From Geothrix sp. PMB-07 (GTDB taxonomy: Bacteria; Acidobacteriota; Holophagae; Holophagales; Holophagaceae): DNA of 64,000 nucleotides. The translations under genes and the position numbers were made by a program. The notes under the pieces were generated by a model. The model was not told the origin of the DNA and did no database searches. It saw only the letters and a list, made by a program, of their open reading frames with translations. Positions 43,876 to 53,511 of the stretch are shown here, in pieces; the first letter of the stretch is position 1; every line of letters starts with the position of its first letter. The stretch is from positions 2,046,992 through 2,110,991 of the forward strand of contig NZ_CP132333.1 in the NCBI RefSeq assembly GCF_030758935.1, in the 5' to 3' direction.

Positions 43876-45783
43876 CTATAACGGGAATTTGAGGGTCTTG
43901 TCACCGGTGAGGTCCACGGTCTGATGCTTGATGCCCTTGGGGCCGCGGACGGTGATGGAATGACGGCCCTGGGCGATCTGGACACTGCTGCCATCGCTTT
44001 CGATGCCCGTGTCCTGGTCATCCACGAAGACCTTGCCTGTGCCTGGGAACGTCTCCACCGTGAGCGTGGCCAGCCCCGGAAGGGTGAGCGCCAGCGTTTG
44101 GCCCGCGGCGATGGTGACGCTGCGGCGATCCCTGTAATGGTGCCGCACACTCGACAGCTCCAGTTGGTGCGGGCCCGGATCGAGGGGCAGTTTGGCGCCG
44201 GGGCTCAGCTCGCCGAGATCTTTGCCATCGGCCTTCACCTTCACACTGAACCCGCCGGATAGCTTGACCGCACCGGGGGCTTTGGGGTCCAGGGCCGGCT
44301 CCTGCAAGGTCTCGGCGGTGGCAGCTTCCTTCAACTCGAAGGCCCGTCCGCCGGGGGTCTCGCCAGGACCGAAATCCGCTGCAAAGCCCAGGCGCCCCTT
44401 GGTGATGGTCAGCCGGTGCGGCTGACCCTGGTTCCACTGGACCTTCAAAGGCGTTTGCCCCTCGATGGCCTTCTCATCGAGCACCACTGTGGCTTCGGCT
44501 GGCGTCGAGTTCACCAACTCTTCCGTCACAATCGGCAGGAGGGGGAATTCAGCTGGTGCCGTCTCTCCGGCCTTGAGGTCATAGGCCACGGGGCGATACC
44601 CCTTCAGTTCGAGTCGCAGCCGATCCCCGGGGACCAGGGGCTGGTTCACGGGTGTGCGGCCCACCGGCAGATCGTTCACGAAGACCTCGGCCCCCGAAGG
44701 CTGAGATTTGATCTGGAGTCGGGTGCCCTTGGGCCCGCGCAGGAACAGCCACCAGCCCATGGACAGGGCAGCGACGAGGCCCAGGGCGACCAGCCAGGTC
44801 CGGTTGGGTTTCTTGTCCTCGGACCGCCCCACCACCATGGTTTCGTCGAAGGAGGTGGAGGTGATCTCGGGAATGGTGGCATCCCGGCTCATGCCCATGA
44901 GGCCCAGCAACTCGCGCCGATCCTCCTTGCCCAGTTCCACCACGGCATCCAGAAGGTCGCGCACGAAAGCTGTGCAGGAAGGGTGGCGATCCGCGGGCTG
45001 CTTGGCGAGCACGCGGTCGAAGACCCGCCGCCAGCCCTCAGGAAGGAGGCCCACCACGGGCGGCTGCACCTCAATGGGGGGCTCGTTCACGATGCGGTAG
45101 AGGATGGTGTTGATGGACGTTCCGGGAAAGGGCGACTGCCCGCTCATGAGCTCGAAAACCAGCACACCGAAGCTGAAGATGTCCGAGCGGTTGTCGACGG
45201 AGCCATCCTTGATCTGTTCGGGGCTTGCGTAGCTGGGGGTTCCCAGGAAGGTGCCGGTCTGTGTGAGGCTGGCATCCTCCCGTTTGGCGATGCCGAAATC
45301 CATGAGCTTGGCCCGCCCATCCTCGGCCACCATGACGTTGCCAGGTTTCACGTCCCGGTGTACGACGCCCTTGGCATGGGCGTGATCCAGGGCTTCGGCC
45401 AGCCCCACGGCGATCCGGAACTTCTCCTTGAGGCTCAGGAGGGAATCGCCCTTGAGGATGCCGTCCAGGGGCCTGCCTGGAACGAACTCCATGGCCAGAA
45501 AGGGCCCCAGCCCCTCCACCTCTCCCACGTCGTAGATGGCCACGATACCCGGGTGGTTCAGCAGGCCAGATACTTCCGCTTCTCGCTGAAAACGAGCCAG
45601 ATACTCATGCTTATCGGCTTCGGTGCGCACGTAGTCGAACCGCATGAGCTTGATGGCCACCTTGCGCTTGATCCGGGGATCCTCGGCCAGAACCACGCTG
45701 CCCATGGCCCCAGTTCCCAGCAGCCGGATGACCTGATACCGGCCAATCGCGCTGGGGAGGTTGAGGTTGTCGAGATCGCCCAT
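43876..45783 (-). CDS. Transmembrane Ser/Thr protein kinase with PEGA repeats
   Basis: A 635-residue eukaryotic-type kinase. Catalytic domain ~12-285: glycine loop LLGTGAMGSV, VAIKLM, HRDVKPGNV, MDFGIAK, GTPSYASPEQI. One membrane helix (~330-350, WLVALGLVAALSMGWWLFL) precedes an extracytoplasmic part with PEGA-type beta repeats (LQIKSQPSGAEVFVNDLPVGRTPV, similar blocks later ending GKVFVDDQDTG). Family knowledge: such kinases phosphorylate regulators in response to envelope signals. The ATG at 45783 follows AGGA; in-frame ATGs at 45792 and 45840 exist. Divergent from the glycosyltransferase gene. Confidence 0.9.
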   Translation of the reverse strand: MGDLDNLNLPSAIGRYQVIRLLGTGAMGSVVLAEDPRIKRKVAIKLMRFDYVRTEADKHEYLARFQREAEVSGLLNHPGIVAIYDVGEVEGLGPFLAMEFVPGRPLDGILKGDSLLSLKEKFRIAVGLAEALDHAHAKGVVHRDVKPGNVMVAEDGRAKLMDFGIAKREDASLTQTGTFLGTPSYASPEQIKDGSVDNRSDIFSFGVLVFELMSGQSPFPGTSINTILYRIVNEPPIEVQPPVVGLLPEGWRRVFDRVLAKQPADRHPSCTAFVRDLLDAVVELGKEDRRELLGLMGMSRDATIPEITSTSFDETMVVGRSEDKKPNRTWLVALGLVAALSMGWWLFLRGPKGTRLQIKSQPSGAEVFVNDLPVGRTPVNQPLVPGDRLRLELKGYRPVAYDLKAGETAPAEFPLLPIVTEELVNSTPAEATVVLDEKAIEGQTPLKVQWNQGQPHRLTITKGRLGFAADFGPGETPGGRAFELKEAATAETLQEPALDPKAPGAVKLSGGFSVKVKADGKDLGELSPGAKLPLDPGPHQLELSSVRHHYRDRRSVTIAAGQTLALTLPGLATLTVETFPGTGKVFVDDQDTGIESDGSSVQIAQGRHSITVRGPKGIKHQTVDLTGDKTLKFPL

Positions 45784-45911
45784 GATTGCCATCCTACCGG
45801 ACGCATCGGAGATGTGACGGTAGATTGTTAGGTTTTTCATGGAATTTCCAAGAACTGCTGACACAATAAAGCAGACCCGCCGACCCGGGCCATGGGGGGA
45901 TTTGTTCCGTG

Positions 45912-47435
45912 ATGGAAGTCGTCAAAACCGTCGTGCTTGGCACCTACTTCACCCTGCTCACCATCCTGAGCATCTACGGGGCGCACCGCCTCTGGATGCT
46001 GCTGCTCTACTATCGCCACAAGAAGGACGTGCCTCAGCCCGTGGGCGATGAGAACTACCTTCCGATGGTCACGGTGCAGCTGGCCGTGTTCAACGAGATG
46101 AACGTCATCGAGCGCCTCATGGACTACGTCGTGAAGATGGACTGGCCCAAGGAGAAGCTCGAGATCCAGGTGCTGGATGACTCCACGGACGACACCGTGA
46201 AGGTGGCGAGCGCCGTGGTGGACCGCTACAAGGCTTTGGGTTTCGACATCCACTACCTGCACCGGACGGATCGTACCGGCTTCAAGGCTGGCGCCCTCTC
46301 CGAAGGCCTCAAGGTCGCCAAGGGTGAACTGGTGGCCATGTTCGACGCCGACTTCCTGCCCACGGTCGACTTCCTCCGCAAGGCCGTGCCCCATTTCGCC
46401 AATGAGAAGGTCGCTTTCGTGCAGGGCTGCTGGGCCCACCTGAACCGCGAATTCTCCCTGCTGACCCAGGTCCAGGCCATCCTGCTCGACGGCCACTTCG
46501 TCTTCGAGCACACCGCCCGCCACCGCTCCAAGGCCTTCTTCAACTTCAGCGGCACTGCCGGCATGTGGCGCGTGTCCGCCATCGCCGATGCGGGTGGCTG
46601 GGAGCACGACACCATCACTGAGGATGCGGATCTGTCCTACCGCGCCCAGCTCAAGGGCTGGAAGGGCGTCTACCTGAAGGACCTCGTCGTTCCCGCCGAG
46701 CTGCCCGTGGAAGTCAACGCCTTCAAGAGCCAGCAGCACCGCTGGGCCAAGGGCAACGCCCAGGTCATCCGCAAGCTCATGAAGACCATCTGGAAGTCCA
46801 ACGAGAGCCTGCACACCAAGCTGGAGTGCTGGTTCCACCTGACGGCCAACTGCAACTACATGCTGATGGTGGTGCTCTCCATCATCATGGTGCCCGCCAT
46901 GATCTTCCGGGCCGGCACGCCCGTTCACATCCTGCTGCTGACCGATGGCCCCTTCTTCCTGCTGAACGCCGTGAGCGTGGGCCTCTATTTCGGCCTCTCC
47001 CAGAAGGAACTGACGGACAACACCGGTTGGGTGCGGCGCCTGAAGTACATCCCCGGCCTCATGGGCCTGGGCATTGGCCTCGCCCTGAACCAGGCCAAGG
47101 CCGTGCTGGAAGGTTTTTTTACCGATGACAAGGAATTCAAGCGCACGCCGAAGTATGGCGTGGATGCCGAGGGCAATTCCGTGACGAAGCGGGCCTACAA
47201 GGTGCCCAAGAGCCTCATGACCTTCCTGGAGCTGGGCTTCGCCATCTACTACTTCGGCGCGGTGCTGGTGGCCATCTACATCCGCAAGTGGGCCTCGGTG
47301 CCCTTCCTCTGGCTGTTCTTCAGCGGCTTCTCCTACATGAGCATCCTGTCCCTGGCCGACGTGAAGCTGTTCCGTCGACTGGCCATGGATGAGCCCGCCG
47401 ACGACGCCCAGAACGCGGCGAATTTCGTCCAGTAA
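45912..47435 (+). CDS. GT2 cellulose-synthase-like membrane glycosyltransferase
   Basis: A 507-residue processive-type glycosyltransferase. One N-terminal helix, then a GT-A domain with VLDDSTDD (D90), MFDADFLP (DxD 145-147), TEDADLSYR and the QQHRW motif (Q/RxxRW) that marks chain-elongating enzymes, followed by about four to five membrane helices. It resembles CslA/mannan-synthase-like and bacterial BcsA-like proteins but has no PilZ domain. Product polysaccharide unknown. Start ATG 45912 (GTG directly before it). First gene of a plus-strand run. Confidence 0.87.
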   Translation: MEVVKTVVLGTYFTLLTILSIYGAHRLWMLLLYYRHKKDVPQPVGDENYLPMVTVQLAVFNEMNVIERLMDYVVKMDWPKEKLEIQVLDDSTDDTVKVASAVVDRYKALGFDIHYLHRTDRTGFKAGALSEGLKVAKGELVAMFDADFLPTVDFLRKAVPHFANEKVAFVQGCWAHLNREFSLLTQVQAILLDGHFVFEHTARHRSKAFFNFSGTAGMWRVSAIADAGGWEHDTITEDADLSYRAQLKGWKGVYLKDLVVPAELPVEVNAFKSQQHRWAKGNAQVIRKLMKTIWKSNESLHTKLECWFHLTANCNYMLMVVLSIIMVPAMIFRAGTPVHILLLTDGPFFLLNAVSVGLYFGLSQKELTDNTGWVRRLKYIPGLMGLGIGLALNQAKAVLEGFFTDDKEFKRTPKYGVDAEGNSVTKRAYKVPKSLMTFLELGFAIYYFGAVLVAIYIRKWASVPFLWLFFSGFSYMSILSLADVKLFRRLAMDEPADDAQNAANFVQ

Positions 47436-47457
47436 CGTTTCCAGCCGATAAGGGCCC

Positions 47458-47760
47458 ATGGCTCGTCCCACGGCCCGTCCCGGATCCACCCGTTCCCACG
47501 CTGTCGCTTTGCGGTACCGGCCGGAGGCTCCTTTCCAGGACGCCGCCCCGAGACTTGTTGCCAAGGGCCAGGGGCTTCTGGCCGAGCGCATCCTGGAGCT
47601 GGCCAAACAGCACGGGGTGTCCGTCTCTAAGGACCCTGACCTGCTGGCGGCCCTGGAACCCCTCGATCTGCACCGACTCATCCCACCGGACCTCTTCCAG
47701 GCCGTAGCCGTGCTGTTGGCGAACCTTTACAGGGCCAACAAAGAACTGACGCCACGATGA
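47458..47760 (+). CDS. Stand-alone FlhB C-terminal-like export switch domain
   Basis: A 100-residue protein homologous to the cytoplasmic domain of FlhB/YscU (AVALRYRPE, APRLVAKGQGLLAERILELAKQHGV, DPDLLAALEPLDLHRLIPPDLFQAVAVLLANLYRAN). The autocleavage NPTH site and the membrane part are missing. Such small FlhX-type proteins can replace the cleaved FlhB tail in some flagellated bacteria; no flagellar genes are seen here. Its end overlaps the PHP gene start. Confidence 0.82.
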   Translation: MARPTARPGSTRSHAVALRYRPEAPFQDAAPRLVAKGQGLLAERILELAKQHGVSVSKDPDLLAALEPLDLHRLIPPDLFQAVAVLLANLYRANKELTPR

Positions 47761-48608
47761 TCGACCTCCACTGCCATACCCTCCACTCGGATGGAACGGA
47801 TACGTCCGAAGGGCTGGCTCTGCTCGGAGACGAGGCACGGCTATCGGCCCTTTGCCTCACGGACCACGACACCCTCGCCGGCATACCTGGTTTCCTGGCC
47901 ATGCAGCCCCGGGTGAAGGTGCGCCTGCTGGTGGGCACCGAGCTCAGCTGCCGGTTTCTGAATCAGTCATTGCACGTGCTCGGCCTGCTGGTCGATCCGG
48001 CCAATGCCCGGTTCCAAGCCCGCCTGGTGGAGCTTCGCGGGCGGCGGGATGACCGGAACCGGCGGATGATTCTGCGGCTGGCTGAGCTGGGTTGCCCTGT
48101 CACCTACGAGGATGTCCAGGCCCAGGCGGATTCCCCCCTGCTCTCCCGGGTGCACTTCGCCAAGGCCCTTGCGGCACGGGGCTTCGTGCGCCGTCCCCAG
48201 GAAGCCTTCACACGGCTCATCGGCGATGATTGCCCGGGGTTCGTCCCCCGGGAGGAACTGAGCCCTGCCGAAGCCTCCCTCTGGATCCGCGAGGCCGGAG
48301 GCGTGCCCGTGGTGGCTCATCCGGGCCGTTTCGCCGGCGGCGGTTTCCGCTGGGAACAGGCCATGGCCGAGCTGCAGCGCGAGGGGCTGGAGGGCCTCGA
48401 AGGCTACTACGGTGAATACCGTGCGGCCGAGCAGAAGTACTTTGTGACCTTGGCCGCGAAACTGGGCATGGTGGTCACCGGCGGCAGCGACTACCACGGG
48501 GGGAACAAACCGGGCCTTCGGCTCGGCCGTGGCAGGGGGGGGCTTCAGGTACCAGACGACCTGCTGGATCGTTTGGAAACGCAGCAAAGAATTGGCAGTT
48601 ACAGGTAG
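47757..48608 (+). CDS. PHP-domain phosphoesterase (RNase AM/YciV-like)
   Basis: A 283-residue metal-dependent phosphoesterase. Metal ligands in IDLHCHTLHSDGT, CLTDHDTL, GTELSC, VVAHPGR and GGSDYHG. The layout matches YciV/TrpH enzymes that hydrolyse 3',5'-bisphosphonucleotides and trim 5' ends of RNA. The ATG overlaps the preceding stop (ATGA). Exact substrate is inferred. Confidence 0.87.
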   Translation: MIDLHCHTLHSDGTDTSEGLALLGDEARLSALCLTDHDTLAGIPGFLAMQPRVKVRLLVGTELSCRFLNQSLHVLGLLVDPANARFQARLVELRGRRDDRNRRMILRLAELGCPVTYEDVQAQADSPLLSRVHFAKALAARGFVRRPQEAFTRLIGDDCPGFVPREELSPAEASLWIREAGGVPVVAHPGRFAGGGFRWEQAMAELQREGLEGLEGYYGEYRAAEQKYFVTLAAKLGMVVTGGSDYHGGNKPGLRLGRGRGGLQVPDDLLDRLETQQRIGSYR

Positions 48609-48639
48609 GAAACGATAGTCTGGAAGGACCGAGGCGTTC

Positions 48640-49038
48640 ATGTCCAACCGCATCCTCCTGGTGGAGGACGATCCCATCAATGTGAAATTCATCCAGACCG
48701 TGCTCGTCAAAAAAGGCGGGTACGAAGTGCTGGTCTCTGAAGAAGTGGATGAGATCCTTCGCCTCGCCCATGAGGCCGATCTGCTGGCCATCATCATGGA
48801 TGTGAGCCTTTCCAGATCCAACTACGAAGGGCGTAAGGTCGATGGCATCTTCATCACCCAGCTCCTGAAGAAGGATGAAATCACGCGCCACATTCCGGTG
48901 CTGCTCGCCACGGCCCACGCCATGTTCGGCGACCGCGAAAAGTACCTGGAACTCACGGGCGCCGAAGGCTACATAGCCAAGCCGATCCACGACCCCGCCA
49001 CCCTGATCGATGCGGTCAAGGCCGTCATCGCACCCTGA
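48640..49038 (+). CDS. Single-domain response regulator
   Basis: A 132-residue receiver domain (CheY/DivK-like). Acidic pocket VEDD (8-11), phosphoacceptor Asp in IIMDVSLS, conserved Thr/Ala in LLATAHAM and Lys in YIAKPI. No output domain. A short insertion (SRSNYEGRKVDG) extends the loop after the phosphoacceptor. Two orphan sensor kinases occur in the window, but no pairing can be shown. Confidence 0.92.
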   Translation: MSNRILLVEDDPINVKFIQTVLVKKGGYEVLVSEEVDEILRLAHEADLLAIIMDVSLSRSNYEGRKVDGIFITQLLKKDEITRHIPVLLATAHAMFGDREKYLELTGAEGYIAKPIHDPATLIDAVKAVIAP

Positions 49039-49039
49039 C

Positions 49040-49870
49040 ATGGCCCTGAAACCCGCCCCCCCGGCCGCTTTCCGGCTGTTGATCGAATACGATGGCAGCC
49101 GTTTCCAGGGCTGGCAGAAACAGGGCGCCAAGCAGTCCCGCGAAGGGGTGCGCACGGTCGCCGGCAGCCTTGAACATGTCATCCACGAAGCGGGTTTGCG
49201 CCTGGTCTACCTCGGCGGCGCGGGCAGAACCGATGCCGGCGTCCACGCCCTGGGCCAGGTGGCGCACCTGCATCTGGAGGCCAAGGGCGCGCCCAGGCCC
49301 GGCGAACTGCGGCGGATGCTCGACACCGCCCTGCCCCAGGACATCGCCATCCGGGATGTGCGCAGTTGCCCGCCCCGCTTCCACGCGCGGCATGATGCGG
49401 TGGACCGGATCTACCTCTATCAGATCAGCCGCCGCCGCAGCGCCTTCGCCAAGCCCTGGATCTGGTGGGTGAAGCGCAGCCTGGATCTCGACCGCCTGAA
49501 CCAGGCCTGGTCTTCTTTCGCGGGTGACTGGGAACTGTCTTCCTTTGCCGACCTGGATACGGAAGAAGATGGCCGCTCCCGCATCCTCCGCTGTGAGCTG
49601 GTGGAGAGCGGTTCCCTCCTCCTGCTGCGAGTCCGCGCCACCCACTTCTTCCGGCGCCAGGTGCGGCGCATGGTGGGTGCGGCCGTGGCTTGCGCCCTCG
49701 GGGAGGAAGAACCCCGCCGCGTCATGGAAGATCTCCGCAATCCCACCGAAGCGGCCAACCTCTACTGGGGCGCCAAGGCCGCGCCAGCCTCGGGCCTCTT
49801 CCTCGAAGCGGTCCGGTACTCTGGCGACCCCGAACCCGGCCCGCCGAAATCCACCGTCATCGTTCCCTGA
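49040..49870 (+). CDS. truA: tRNA pseudouridine synthase A
   Basis: A 276-residue enzyme forming pseudouridine at tRNA positions 38-40. Visible: IEYDGSRFQGWQKQ, catalytic Asp in GAGRTDAGVHALGQVAHL, and the C-terminal ATHFFRRQVRRMVG. The ATG at 49040 lies 1 bp after the receiver gene's stop, so it is probably in the same transcript. Confidence 0.95.
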   Translation: MALKPAPPAAFRLLIEYDGSRFQGWQKQGAKQSREGVRTVAGSLEHVIHEAGLRLVYLGGAGRTDAGVHALGQVAHLHLEAKGAPRPGELRRMLDTALPQDIAIRDVRSCPPRFHARHDAVDRIYLYQISRRRSAFAKPWIWWVKRSLDLDRLNQAWSSFAGDWELSSFADLDTEEDGRSRILRCELVESGSLLLLRVRATHFFRRQVRRMVGAAVACALGEEEPRRVMEDLRNPTEAANLYWGAKAAPASGLFLEAVRYSGDPEPGPPKSTVIVP

Positions 49871-49890
49871 ATCATCCTCTGAGGCCGCCC

Positions 49891-50448
49891 ATGCTGACCC
49901 GCGACGAAGCCTGGCCGCTGCTCTGCGAATGGACGCCCTCCGACAAGCTGCGCATCCATGCGCGGGCCGTCGAGCTGGTCATGAGGGATCTGGCCGTGCA
50001 CCTGGGCCAGGATGTGGAACGCTTCGGATTGGCGGGCCTGCTGCACGATGCGGACTACGATCGCTGGCCGGAGGAGCACCCCAAGCGCATCGTGGCCTGG
50101 CTGCGGGAGCGCGGCGAAGAGGAGCTGGCCCACGCCATCAGTGCCCACTACACCCGCTGGGGCGTCGATTATGACAGCCTGCTGGACAAGGCCCTGCTGG
50201 CTTCCGACGAAATCACCGGCTTCGTCATGGCCTGTGCCCTGGTACGTCCCACTCGCACCGAGGGGCTGGAGCCCAAGAGCGTGAAGAAGAAGCTGAAGGA
50301 CAAGGCCTTCGCCGCGGGCGTGGACCGTCACGAAGTGGCCGAGGGCCTGCGGATGCTCGTGGAGGCGGCGGGTGGTACCGAAGAGGAACATCTGGCTCGC
50401 ATCATCGCCACGCTGCATGCCCACCGGGAAGAGCTGGGACTGGCCTAA
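49891..50448 (+). CDS. HD-domain phosphohydrolase
   Basis: A 185-residue protein with the HD pattern: HARAVELVMRDLA, LLHDADYDRWPEEHP and later SDEITGF. This matches small stand-alone HD hydrolases of unknown substrate often annotated as YedJ/HDIG-like. The ATG at 49891 follows GAGG; the frame is open upstream within truA but that part is not coding. Last gene of the plus-strand run; convergent with the kinase gene. Confidence 0.85.
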   Translation: MLTRDEAWPLLCEWTPSDKLRIHARAVELVMRDLAVHLGQDVERFGLAGLLHDADYDRWPEEHPKRIVAWLRERGEEELAHAISAHYTRWGVDYDSLLDKALLASDEITGFVMACALVRPTRTEGLEPKSVKKKLKDKAFAAGVDRHEVAEGLRMLVEAAGGTEEEHLARIIATLHAHREELGLA

Positions 50449-50463
50449 GGCCTTCGCTTCGCC

Positions 50464-52212
50464 TCAGCCTTTCAGCGGAAGGTAGATGGCAAAACGGGTG
50501 CCCAGCCCCGGTGTGCTCTGAACGGTAAGACCGCCGCCATGCTCCGCCACCACGCCGAACACCTCGGCCAGGCCCAGCCCCGCCGCGGCGTGCATGGGCT
50601 GGGTGGTGAAGAATGGATCAAAAAGGAGGGCCACCTGGTGCGGGGGGATGCCGATACCCGTATCGACCACCTCGATCACCGCGCGGGCGCCCTTCCCCAC
50701 CGGCAGCGGACAGGCCTCCATGGGAATCCGGACCTGCTCCTGACGGGCGGTGATCCGGAGGTTGCCGCCCTGGGGCATGGCTGCCACTGCATTCATCGCC
50801 AGTTCGCGCACCACGGATTCCAAACGGGGCAGGTCCACCGGAACCAGCAGGGGATCGTTCCCGGTGGCTACCTGGAGGGAGATGTTTGAAGGCAGGGTGG
50901 GCACCAGGCGATCACCCATGCAGCGCACGGCTTCACCGAGCTCGCAATCTTGGAGGGAGAGGAAGGACCCGCCTCCATAGGACAGGAGCTGATGGGTGAG
51001 ACGTCCGGCGCGGTCAGCAGCTTCAAGGATGACCTTGAAACCCTCCCGGAGTGAGGGATCAAGGCCCGTGGTGGCCGAGCCCATTTCGGCCCGGCCCACG
51101 ACGGCTGTCAGCAGGTTGTTGTACCAGTGGGCCATGCCACCCGCCAGGCGCCGTACCGCAGCCACCTTTTCCTCCTGCCTTTGTTTATGGTGGAGAGCCT
51201 CCTCCCGGTGAAGCCGCGCGTTCTCCCTGGAGGTGAGGAAGAGCCGGGCCAGGATGAAAACCACCTGGAGAACCATGACCGGAACCAGCAGGCGAAGGTT
51301 CCAGCTGCCGGGGACAAAGGCTCCGTAGAGCAGCAGCAGGGCGATGCCCGCGGTGGCCATCAGCGGCAGCGGGTTGAAGGTGGAGAACCAGTCCGGCCCC
51401 GGGGCCTGGTCGTCTTCGCGAATGGGATCGAACCGGAAGGCTGCCGCGGTCCAGAGGGTGCATACCGAAGTCAATCCATTCAACAAATCCCCAAAGGGAT
51501 ATGCCGCCTTCGTTCCGCCTGATGATTCCAACTGGTACACCACCAGCGTGAAGAGGTTCAGGAACACCATGGTGACGAAGAGCCAGAAGGCGCGGCGGCT
51601 CGGGTGGGCGGCCCCCCGCAGCACCAGGACATTCAGTCCGATGAGCATGAGGGTCTGGGCCCCTCCATACGCCAGGTTGTAGGTCCGGGTGACCGGATCC
51701 GCCGCGGCCACCACCTGAGGCATGGTGATCACCAGGGCCAGGGCCACCGACAGGCCCATCACTGCGGCGGCCAGGTCGAAGAGAAACTCCCACCATGCGG
51801 ACTGACGTGTCTTTCGAGTGGGCATCCAGAGAATGCCCGCCAGCCCCAGGAGGTAGGTGGAGAAGGCCACCAGGGCCGCCAGGGAGGCGGACGCCGGCCG
51901 GAGCCACCCGGCCTCGCTGGGAATGAGCCAAAGGGCATTGAAGGCGCTCAGGGCGAAGGCACAGCCGGTGATGCGCAAGGATCGTCGCAACCTCGGGTTG
52001 AGACCGAGGCGCTGGGCCGCCCAGAACACGAGCAGGCATTCGATGACGCTCTTGGCGCCCAGGTAGGCCAGGTAGAGCACCCCACTGTCTGCCGCGCGCC
52101 ATCCCAAAGGGAGCCAGCCGGACAAACCCACTGCCAGATAGAAACCGGAAAGGAGCCAAAGCCAAAGCCGGATGGTTCGTCCTTCGCTGTGCTTCAGGGA
52201 CTCCGTTCCCAT
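50464..52212 (-). CDS. Membrane sensor histidine kinase, seven to eight helices, atypical H-box
   Basis: A 582-residue kinase with eight or so membrane helices over residues ~14-325, a short linker, then a phosphoacceptor region RLAGGMAHWYNNLLTAVVGRAEM and a HATPase domain (MNAVAAMPQGG, DTGIGIPPHQVALLFDPFFTT, GLGLAEVFGVV). The H-box reads HWYNN where HDFNN is usual. No PAS or receiver domain. Adjacent regulator genes are absent; the stand-alone receiver about 1.4 kb away is a possible partner. First of a minus-strand run with the CapA-like gene upstream. Confidence 0.85.
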   Translation of the reverse strand: MGTESLKHSEGRTIRLWLWLLSGFYLAVGLSGWLPLGWRAADSGVLYLAYLGAKSVIECLLVFWAAQRLGLNPRLRRSLRITGCAFALSAFNALWLIPSEAGWLRPASASLAALVAFSTYLLGLAGILWMPTRKTRQSAWWEFLFDLAAAVMGLSVALALVITMPQVVAAADPVTRTYNLAYGGAQTLMLIGLNVLVLRGAAHPSRRAFWLFVTMVFLNLFTLVVYQLESSGGTKAAYPFGDLLNGLTSVCTLWTAAAFRFDPIREDDQAPGPDWFSTFNPLPLMATAGIALLLLYGAFVPGSWNLRLLVPVMVLQVVFILARLFLTSRENARLHREEALHHKQRQEEKVAAVRRLAGGMAHWYNNLLTAVVGRAEMGSATTGLDPSLREGFKVILEAADRAGRLTHQLLSYGGGSFLSLQDCELGEAVRCMGDRLVPTLPSNISLQVATGNDPLLVPVDLPRLESVVRELAMNAVAAMPQGGNLRITARQEQVRIPMEACPLPVGKGARAVIEVVDTGIGIPPHQVALLFDPFFTTQPMHAAAGLGLAEVFGVVAEHGGGLTVQSTPGLGTRFAIYLPLKG

Positions 52213-52236
52213 GAGGCTGGGCTCCTCGGCTTCAGT

Positions 52237-53511
52237 CTAATGGGCTTGGGTGCCGACTGGGGCCGGGATTCCTTGGAGCACGAAGGCTTCTCCCAGGATG
52301 TTGGCGATCCGCTGGCGGCGGAGGAGCAAGGTCCGCAGGTACTCCTGCTTCTCCAGAATCACCTTTCGCCGTGTCGCGTCATCCAGCGGGGGTGGCGCCC
52401 CGACCCGAGGCTCGTTCAGGTGATCCAGCTCTGCCCGAACGCGGGCTTCGGCCGAGGCCACCCGGATGACGCGGATGCTCCGCTGACCGGAGGAGGCACC
52501 CCAGTTGTTCTCAGTCCAGAGGGGTTCTGTTTCGACTTGAGCCAGGCCCATGTGGACGCGGCCATCGGCTTGGCGCCGCCCCTCAAAGCGCACCTTCAGC
52601 GCGGCGCCATCCCGGCTATCGCCCCCAGCCACGGGGAAGAGATCCGCCCGGTACATGCGGTCCTGGTTGCTGATGAAATTCCCCAGGGAATAGGCCACGA
52701 GGGCCTTCCGGCCCTCCACGTCCAGCAGTTCCATGGGCTGCAGGACATGGGGATGGTGGCCCAACAGCACGTCACAACCTGCTGCCACGAGAGCCTGGGC
52801 GATGTCCTTCTGACGCTTGGTCGGCTGGTGCTGGTATTCGTTGCCCCAGTGGATGCTGACCACCACCAACTCTGCCCTGGTGCGGGCCTCGCGCACGGCC
52901 TGCAGGGCAGGCTCCAGGTCCAGGGGACGCACCCAGGGCTCCGTGGCGCGATGGTTGAGATCCAGGTTGAAGATGTCGGTGAAGCCAAGGAAGGCTACGC
53001 GCACACCCTGCCTTTCGACAATCTGGAGGCTCTCCGCCTGGGCCTGATCCAGGCCGCTGCCCACCGCCACCAGCCGCTCGGCGTGGAGCCGCTCCAGGGT
53101 TTCCCGCACACCTTTGGCGCCCTGGTCGAAGGCGTGGTTGTTGGCCGTGGACAGCACCGTGAAACCGCTGGCCCTGAGGGCCGAGGGAAGGGTTTCCGGG
53201 GCGTTGAATTGGAAGGGGACTCCAGGCCGTCCTGTCGCGGGCGCCACCGGTGTTTCCAGGTTGCCGAAGGCCAGATCAGCTCCCTGGAACAGGGGCACCA
53301 GGTCGGCCCAGAGGGCCGGAAACCCGGCGAGATCCCTGGTCGCGGCTGCCTTCACATCCTGGTGCATCATGATGTCGCCGACGGCGACCAGGCTGAGGGT
53401 GATGGGGGCCGGTGGTGCCGGTTTGGGTTTGGCGCGGCAGCCGAAGATGCCCAGGGTCAGGCCCATCAACAGAGCCAGGCCCAGGGCCCCGCCTGGAACG
53501 GACGAACGCAT
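52237..53511 (-). CDS. CapA/PgsA-like metallophosphatase-fold lipoprotein
   Basis: A 424-residue protein of the PGA_cap family. Motifs VAVGDIMMHQD, FGNLETPVA, STANNHAFDQG, SIHWGNEYQ and GHHPHVLQPMEL mark the calcineurin-like fold. The N-terminus is a lipoprotein signal (LTLGIFGC), so it sits on a membrane. In Bacillus CapA serves poly-gamma-glutamate export; many bacterial members lack capBC, as here, and their role is unknown. The ATG at 53511 has GGAGGA 9 bp upstream and overlaps the previous gene's stop. Confidence 0.87.
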   Translation of the reverse strand: MRSSVPGGALGLALLMGLTLGIFGCRAKPKPAPPAPITLSLVAVGDIMMHQDVKAAATRDLAGFPALWADLVPLFQGADLAFGNLETPVAPATGRPGVPFQFNAPETLPSALRASGFTVLSTANNHAFDQGAKGVRETLERLHAERLVAVGSGLDQAQAESLQIVERQGVRVAFLGFTDIFNLDLNHRATEPWVRPLDLEPALQAVREARTRAELVVVSIHWGNEYQHQPTKRQKDIAQALVAAGCDVLLGHHPHVLQPMELLDVEGRKALVAYSLGNFISNQDRMYRADLFPVAGGDSRDGAALKVRFEGRRQADGRVHMGLAQVETEPLWTENNWGASSGQRSIRVIRVASAEARVRAELDHLNEPRVGAPPPLDDATRRKVILEKQEYLRTLLLRRQRIANILGEAFVLQGIPAPVGTQAH

